DNA of 64,000 nucleotides from assembly GCA_035508435.1 (NCBI GenBank), contig DATJNA010000034.1:1-64000 (forward strand). Reading direction: 5' to 3'. The first letter of the stretch is position 1; each line of letters opens with the position of its first letter. Below are positions 59,810 through 64,000 of the stretch, piece after piece. The notes beneath the pieces are model-generated. The model ran no database searches. It had not been told where the DNA came from and saw only the letters and a program-made list of their open reading frames with translations. This DNA comes from JASHVB01 sp035508435. GTDB taxonomy: Bacteria; Pseudomonadota; Alphaproteobacteria; Acetobacterales; Acetobacteraceae. Position numbers and translations under genes: made by a program.

Positions 59810-62197
59810 ATGACCGCAGCACAAGGCCCGATCGGCCGCAACATCCCTCGCCGTGAGGACCGCCGCTTTCTCACCGGCACGGCGCGTTATATCGATGATT
59901 TTCCGGTTGCCGGTGCACTGCATGCCCGCTTCGTCCGCTCGCCGCACGCCCACGCCCGCATTCTGGGGATCGACACCGGCGCGGCGCTCGCCATGCCGGG
60001 CGTGGTGACGATCGTCACCGGCCACGACCTTGCGCAATGGACGCAGCCGCTGCGGCTTGCGCCGCCGATCGAGGGCCTGCATCCGGTCACAATGGAGACG
60101 CTGCCCACCGACAAGGTCCGTTTCCACGGCGACCTGGTCGCCTGCGTGGTCGCGACCGAGCGCAGCATCGCCGACGATGCGGTGGAGCGGGTGCAGGTTG
60201 CGTACCAGGTGCTGCCGGCGGTGATCGGGATAGCGCAGGCATTGGCGCCGGGCGCGCCACGCGTGGACGATGCGCTGCCCGACAATCTGGTGTCGCACCA
60301 GACCTTCTGTCACGGTGATCCGGACCGGCGCTTCGCCGCGGCTCATCGCGTCATCGAAGCGCGGTTCGGGCAGCATCGACAGACGCATGTGCCGATGGAG
60401 CCGCGTGGCTGCCGTGCCGAATGGGACGAGGGCCGCCAGCACCTGACGATGCATGTCGGCACCCAGGTGCCGCATCCATACCGCACCTCGCTTGCCAATC
60501 GGCTGGGCCTGACCGAGTCGCAGGTGACCGTGCTGTGTCCCGACATTGGCGGCGGATTTGGCCAGAAGATCCCGGTGTTCCGCGAGGACCTGGCGATCGC
60601 CGCGGTGTCGCGCCAGCTTCGCCGTCCGGTTCGCTGGCGTGAGGAGCGGGGCGAGAACTTGCTCGCCGCCACGCATGCGCGCGAGCAAACCGTGCAGGTG
60701 CGCGCCGCCGCCGAAGCGGATGGCCGCATCATTGCTCTGGCGGTGGAGATGGTGGAGGACTTTGGCGCCTACTGCCTATATCCCGCCAACTATCTGTTGC
60801 GCATGGTGGCGATCGCGCTCACCGGGCCGTACCGCATTTCCGATTATGCCGGCGACATGAAGGTGGTGCTGTCGAACAAATGCGGTGCCGCGCCGATGCG
60901 CGCGCCGATGTCGATGGCAAGCTGGGTGATGGACGGCACGATCGAGGCGGTGGCGCGTGAACTGGGCCTCGACCCGATCGAAGTCCGCCGCCGCAACATG
61001 CTGCATGCGAGCGAGCTGCCCTGGACCCTGCCGACCGGGCCGGTGATGGAAGACGTGACGCCGCGCGAAACTTTGGACGCCGCGCTGGAGGCGTTCGACG
61101 TACCGGCGTTCCGTGTCCGCCAGGCGGCGGACCGGGCTCGTGGCATCTATCGCGGCATGGGCGTGTGCTGCGTGGTGGAATCCAATACCTATGGCTCGGC
61201 GTTCTATCGCGCCGCCGGTATCCCAGGATCGGGTCATGAGGCGGGCTGGGTGAAGGTGGCGCCAACCGGCGCGGTGGATGTCTCGGTCGGGTTGATGGCA
61301 TCGGGCCAGGGCTACGAGACCGCGCTCGCACAGGCCGCCGCCGAGGGGCTTGGCGCGCCGATCGACAGCGTGCGCGTGCATCTCGGCAATACCGACGTGG
61401 CGCCGTACGGGATGGGCAGCCGCGGCGCCCGCGGTGGCACGGCCGGCAGCTCCGTGCTGCTGCTTGCCGGGCAGACATTGCAACGGAAGGTGTGCGCCAT
61501 CGCCGCAGCGGTGCTGGGGCTGAACTCGGGCGACGAGTTGCGGCTATGGGACGGCCGCGTGCAGCGCGTCATCGAAGGCGACTGGCAGGATGCCGGTCTC
61601 GGCTTGCTCGACGTTGCCCGCATAGCCTACATGGACCCGCTGCGATTGCCGGAGGGCATGGAGCCCGGCCTGGAGGCGCACCGCGCCTACGACCCGCCGC
61701 CGCTGACATTCTCCAATGCGACGCATGTCTGTGAAGTGGCGGTGGATGCCGAGACCGGCGCGGTGCGCGTCGAGCGTTGGATCGTGGCCGAAGATTGCGG
61801 CCGGGTGCTGAACCCCGCGATCGTTGCCGGTCAGCAACACGGCGCCGTGGCACTGGGCATCGCCGGCGTGCTGCAAGAGCGGGTGGTCTATGACGATAGC
61901 GGCCAGAACGTGACGGGCAGCTTCATGGACTATGCGATGGCGGTCGCGGAGACCATCCCGCCGATCACGCTGATCCCGATGCATACGCCCAGCAAGCGAA
62001 CATTGAGCGGCACGAAAGGCATGTCGGAGGGCGGCGTCATGGGCGCGGTGGGGGCGCTGCCCAGCGCGGTTGAAGATGCGCTGGCGCCGTTCGGCGTCGT
62101 GGTGCAGCAGCAGCCTTTGACGGCGCCGGCAGTGCTCCGGATGCTGACAAAAGCGCGAGAAGGATCAGGCGAGAGGCATCGACCCGAGGACCGGTGA
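59810..62197 (+). CDS. Xanthine dehydrogenase/CoxL-family molybdopterin-binding subunit
   Basis: A 795-residue large subunit of a molybdenum hydroxylase (CoxL / aldehyde oxidoreductase type). It shows the N-terminal aldehyde-oxidase hammerhead domain (about 20-130, HARFVRSPHAHARI), PMEPRG at 195-200 and the molybdopterin motif GGGFGQK (247-253). The active-site glutamate is probably E740 in GTKGMSEGG. The usual AYRGAGRP loop is replaced by AAPMRAPMSM, so substrate specificity is likely unusual. The small [2Fe-2S] and FAD subunits normally encoded beside it are absent from the window. It is divergent from rplU. Confidence 0.88.
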   Translation: MTAAQGPIGRNIPRREDRRFLTGTARYIDDFPVAGALHARFVRSPHAHARILGIDTGAALAMPGVVTIVTGHDLAQWTQPLRLAPPIEGLHPVTMETLPTDKVRFHGDLVACVVATERSIADDAVERVQVAYQVLPAVIGIAQALAPGAPRVDDALPDNLVSHQTFCHGDPDRRFAAAHRVIEARFGQHRQTHVPMEPRGCRAEWDEGRQHLTMHVGTQVPHPYRTSLANRLGLTESQVTVLCPDIGGGFGQKIPVFREDLAIAAVSRQLRRPVRWREERGENLLAATHAREQTVQVRAAAEADGRIIALAVEMVEDFGAYCLYPANYLLRMVAIALTGPYRISDYAGDMKVVLSNKCGAAPMRAPMSMASWVMDGTIEAVARELGLDPIEVRRRNMLHASELPWTLPTGPVMEDVTPRETLDAALEAFDVPAFRVRQAADRARGIYRGMGVCCVVESNTYGSAFYRAAGIPGSGHEAGWVKVAPTGAVDVSVGLMASGQGYETALAQAAAEGLGAPIDSVRVHLGNTDVAPYGMGSRGARGGTAGSSVLLLAGQTLQRKVCAIAAAVLGLNSGDELRLWDGRVQRVIEGDWQDAGLGLLDVARIAYMDPLRLPEGMEPGLEAHRAYDPPPLTFSNATHVCEVAVDAETGAVRVERWIVAEDCGRVLNPAIVAGQQHGAVALGIAGVLQERVVYDDSGQNVTGSFMDYAMAVAETIPPITLIPMHTPSKRTLSGTKGMSEGGVMGAVGALPSAVEDALAPFGVVVQQQPLTAPAVLRMLTKAREGSGERHRPEDR

Positions 62198-62398
62198 CAA
62201 CGGCGTCCGCGATCGGGACATGCGGCCGGGAGCCGAGGCAATCGCGGAAGCTGCACCTGGCGAAGCGGTAGATCACGACATCGGCGATGCTGCCACGCGA
62301 TGTTAGCGCGACCGGCTTGCCGAAAAAAATGTGTTGTCTGAAGCAAAACGCCACAACGCCTGCAAGCGGCGCGCGGCCTAGCTGGCGATCTTGCTGCC

Positions 62399-63454
62399 AT
62401 GGCAGCGAGCATGAGGTATCCGCAGATGCAGAGCGAGACGATAGACCGCCGCCGGCGCCGGCTCGTTGGCGCTGCCGCCGCGACCATCGCGGCCCGCCAA
62501 ATCGGCATTGCCGGCCAGGCGGATGCCCAGACCGCCACGGGCGGAGGTGGCAATATCGTGCTTGCCCCGGTGCAGCAGATCGACGCCGGCGTGCTGAGCG
62601 TGGGCTATGTCGAGGCCGGGGTTCCGCACGGTCCGGCCGTCATCCTGTTGCACGGCTGGCCCTACGACATCCACAGCTATGCCGAGGTTGTTCCCCCTCT
62701 CGCCGCGGCGGGATACCGGGTGATCGTGCCGTATCTCCGCGGCTATGGCACGACGCGCTTCCTGGCGAAAGACGCGATCCGCAACGGACAGCAAGCGGCC
62801 ATCGCGGTGGATACCATCGCGCTGATGGACGCGCTCAGGATCCGGCAAGCGACGCTTGCCGGGTTCGACTGGGGCGCCCGGACGGCCGACATCATTGCGG
62901 CGCTATGGCCGGAGCGATGCAAGGCGCTCGTCTCCGTCAGCGGTTATCTGATCGGCAGTCAGGCGGCCAACCAGGCGCCGCTGCCGCCCAAGGCCGAGCT
63001 GGCGTGGTGGTACCAGTACTATTTCGCCACCAGCCGGGGCCGGGCCGGCTATGCGGCCTTTCGCAAGGAGTTCGCCAGGCTGATCTGGCAGACCGCGTCA
63101 CCGAAATGGAAGTTCGACGATGCGACGTTCAACCGCACGGCGCAGGCCTTCGAGAACCCGGACCATGTCGCCATCGTGATTCACAATTACCGCTGGCGGA
63201 TCGGGCTGGCCGATGGCGAGCGGCGTTACGATGGGCTGGAGAAGCGGTTGGCACAATTTCCGGTCATCCGTGTGCCGACGATCACCATGGAAGGTGACGC
63301 GAACGGCGCTCCGCACGCCGAGCCGGCAGCCTACGCAAAGATGTTCGTGGGCAAATACACGCATCGGCTGGTCAAGGGCGGCATCGGCCACAATCTGCCC
63401 CAGGAAGCGCCGCGCGACTTCGCCAAGGCGGTGATCGACGTGGATGCGCCATGA
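62399..63454 (+). CDS. Secreted alpha/beta hydrolase, epoxide-hydrolase-like
   Basis: A 351-residue hydrolase with a Tat-like leader (RRRRRLVGAAAATIAARQ, 17-34). Mature features are the oxyanion motif HGWP (85-88), RGYGTTRF (114-121), the nucleophile elbow AGFDWGAR with D157 and the catalytic His H331 in GGIGHNLPQEAP. An Asp nucleophile followed by Trp-Gly points to the epoxide hydrolase/haloalkane dehalogenase branch rather than an esterase. The cap domain is about 180-265. The ATG at 62399 is used; an ATG at 62411 is also possible. The substrate is unknown. Confidence 0.85.
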   Translation: MAASMRYPQMQSETIDRRRRRLVGAAAATIAARQIGIAGQADAQTATGGGGNIVLAPVQQIDAGVLSVGYVEAGVPHGPAVILLHGWPYDIHSYAEVVPPLAAAGYRVIVPYLRGYGTTRFLAKDAIRNGQQAAIAVDTIALMDALRIRQATLAGFDWGARTADIIAALWPERCKALVSVSGYLIGSQAANQAPLPPKAELAWWYQYYFATSRGRAGYAAFRKEFARLIWQTASPKWKFDDATFNRTAQAFENPDHVAIVIHNYRWRIGLADGERRYDGLEKRLAQFPVIRVPTITMEGDANGAPHAEPAAYAKMFVGKYTHRLVKGGIGHNLPQEAPRDFAKAVIDVDAP

Positions 63455-63695
63455 AATGTCCGCCCGTGGTCGCATCATGTCTGCAGGTTGCGGCAGCGGT
63501 CATGGCTGCGACGCCACCCGACACCGAGCCTGTGCCGCCGCCGATCGATGGCGTGTCGAGGTCCGCTTGCGCGTGAACTGGCGGCGAGCGACAGATGCGT
63601 GGGCCGCGAAAGTCAGGCGATTGCCGAGCGATGACGAACGTGAGGGAATTTGGCAAGGACCGGATCGCGATCGTGTGACCATTGAGGAGCCGAAA

Positions 63696-64000
63696 ATGCA
63701 TCGACCTCCAGTTCCGCCCTTCACTGCGGAGACCGCCGAGCAAAAGGTGCGAATGGCCGAGGATGCGTGGAACACCCGGGATCCCGCGCGGGTGGCGGTG
63801 GCCTATACACCGGATAGCCGCTGGCGGAATCGTGCCGAGTTTCTGCAAGGCCGGGCTGAGATCGAGGCGTTCCTGGCGCGGAAGTGGAGCCGCGAACTTG
63901 ACTATCGGCTGATCAAGGAGCTGTGGGCATTTCGGGAGAATCGCATCGCCGTGCGTTTCGCGTACGAATGGCACGACCATAGCGGTCATTGGTTCCGGAG
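63696..64000 (+). CDS. DUF1348/NTF2-like protein, partial (runs off the end)
   Basis: The start is supported by GAGGAG six bases before the ATG. The 101 visible residues begin MHRPPVPPFTAETAEQKV and include AEDAWNTRDPARVAVAYT, SRWRNRAEFLQGR and VRFAYEWHDHSG, the pattern of the nuclear-transport-factor-2-fold DUF1348 family (about 150 residues when complete). The 3' end lies outside the window. Members are small soluble proteins of unclear function. The gap upstream (63455-63695) shows nothing recognisable. Confidence 0.82.
   Translation, partial: MHRPPVPPFTAETAEQKVRMAEDAWNTRDPARVAVAYTPDSRWRNRAEFLQGRAEIEAFLARKWSRELDYRLIKELWAFRENRIAVRFAYEWHDHSGHWFR

Overview
The window is high-GC, densely coded alphaproteobacterial DNA. 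The best guess is a member of the Acetobacteraceae (Rhodospirillales). Supporting signs are the rplU-rpmA-obgE-proB gene order, an L21 protein with a long Ala/Pro/Glu-rich tail, succinylase-type dapD/dapE, a soluble high-potential iron-sulfur protein, and many Tat-like leaders. This placement is inferred from gene content and style; no marker was compared with a database. About 50 genes are called, two of them broken or fragmentary. No tRNA, rRNA, CRISPR array, prophage or intact insertion sequence was seen.

Layout. 1-10 kb: ilvE, a membrane GGDEF/EAL protein, a Tat-exported amidohydrolase overlapping a HiPIP gene, a sugar-type ABC importer (permease, binding protein, single-domain ATPase) and an orphan protein with a CNF-like Cys/His pair. 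10-20 kb: a TolB-like/TPR regulator-like protein divergent from an AraC regulator, an unknown protein, a CPA1 antiporter, a secreted FecR/DUF6600-type protein and a PEP-CTERM protein. 19-25 kb: a fumarylacetoacetase-family hydrolase divergent from an SLC13-type anion transporter, a phospholipase-D-like protein and a cysteine-dioxygenase-family protein. 25-30 kb: uvrB, mscL and ligA. 30-33 kb: a flavin monooxygenase and gentisate 1,2-dioxygenase, which look like a gentisate ring-cleavage module.

33-41 kb holds the most intriguing block, all on the minus strand and mostly with stop/start overlaps. In transcription order it is a carrier protein, an acyl-CoA dehydrogenase-like enzyme, a class II synthetase-like amino acid:[carrier protein] ligase and a DUF1839 protein. 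After a 261-bp gap come a GH2 beta-mannosidase-like enzyme and a two-domain alpha/beta-hydrolase-like protein whose nucleophile positions are Arg and Cys. The ligase activates an amino acid outside translation and should load it onto the carrier protein. What the rest of the cluster then makes is not known to me.

41-48 kb: a methyltransferase, two tandem paralogous membrane proteins, dapE, an AAA+ ATPase wedged between dapE and dapD, an M23 peptidase and a GNAT acetyltransferase. 48-56 kb: a chemoreceptor fused to a PilZ domain, a neighbouring secreted Cache-domain gene interrupted by one amber codon, an acyltransferase, tamA without an adjacent tamB, and an SMP-30-like secreted protein. 55.8-60 kb: a degraded copy of the 3' end of proB next to a tandem repeat, then proB, obgE, rpmA and rplU. 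60-64 kb: an orphan CoxL-type molybdoenzyme subunit, a secreted alpha/beta hydrolase and the start of a DUF1348 protein that runs off the end.

Intergenic regions are rich in short tandem repeats (periods of 14, 15, 23, 23, 33 and 38 bp). They also carry a dispersed palindromic element, with ends resembling TCATTGCGAGG and GGATTGCTTCG, found at seven or more places.
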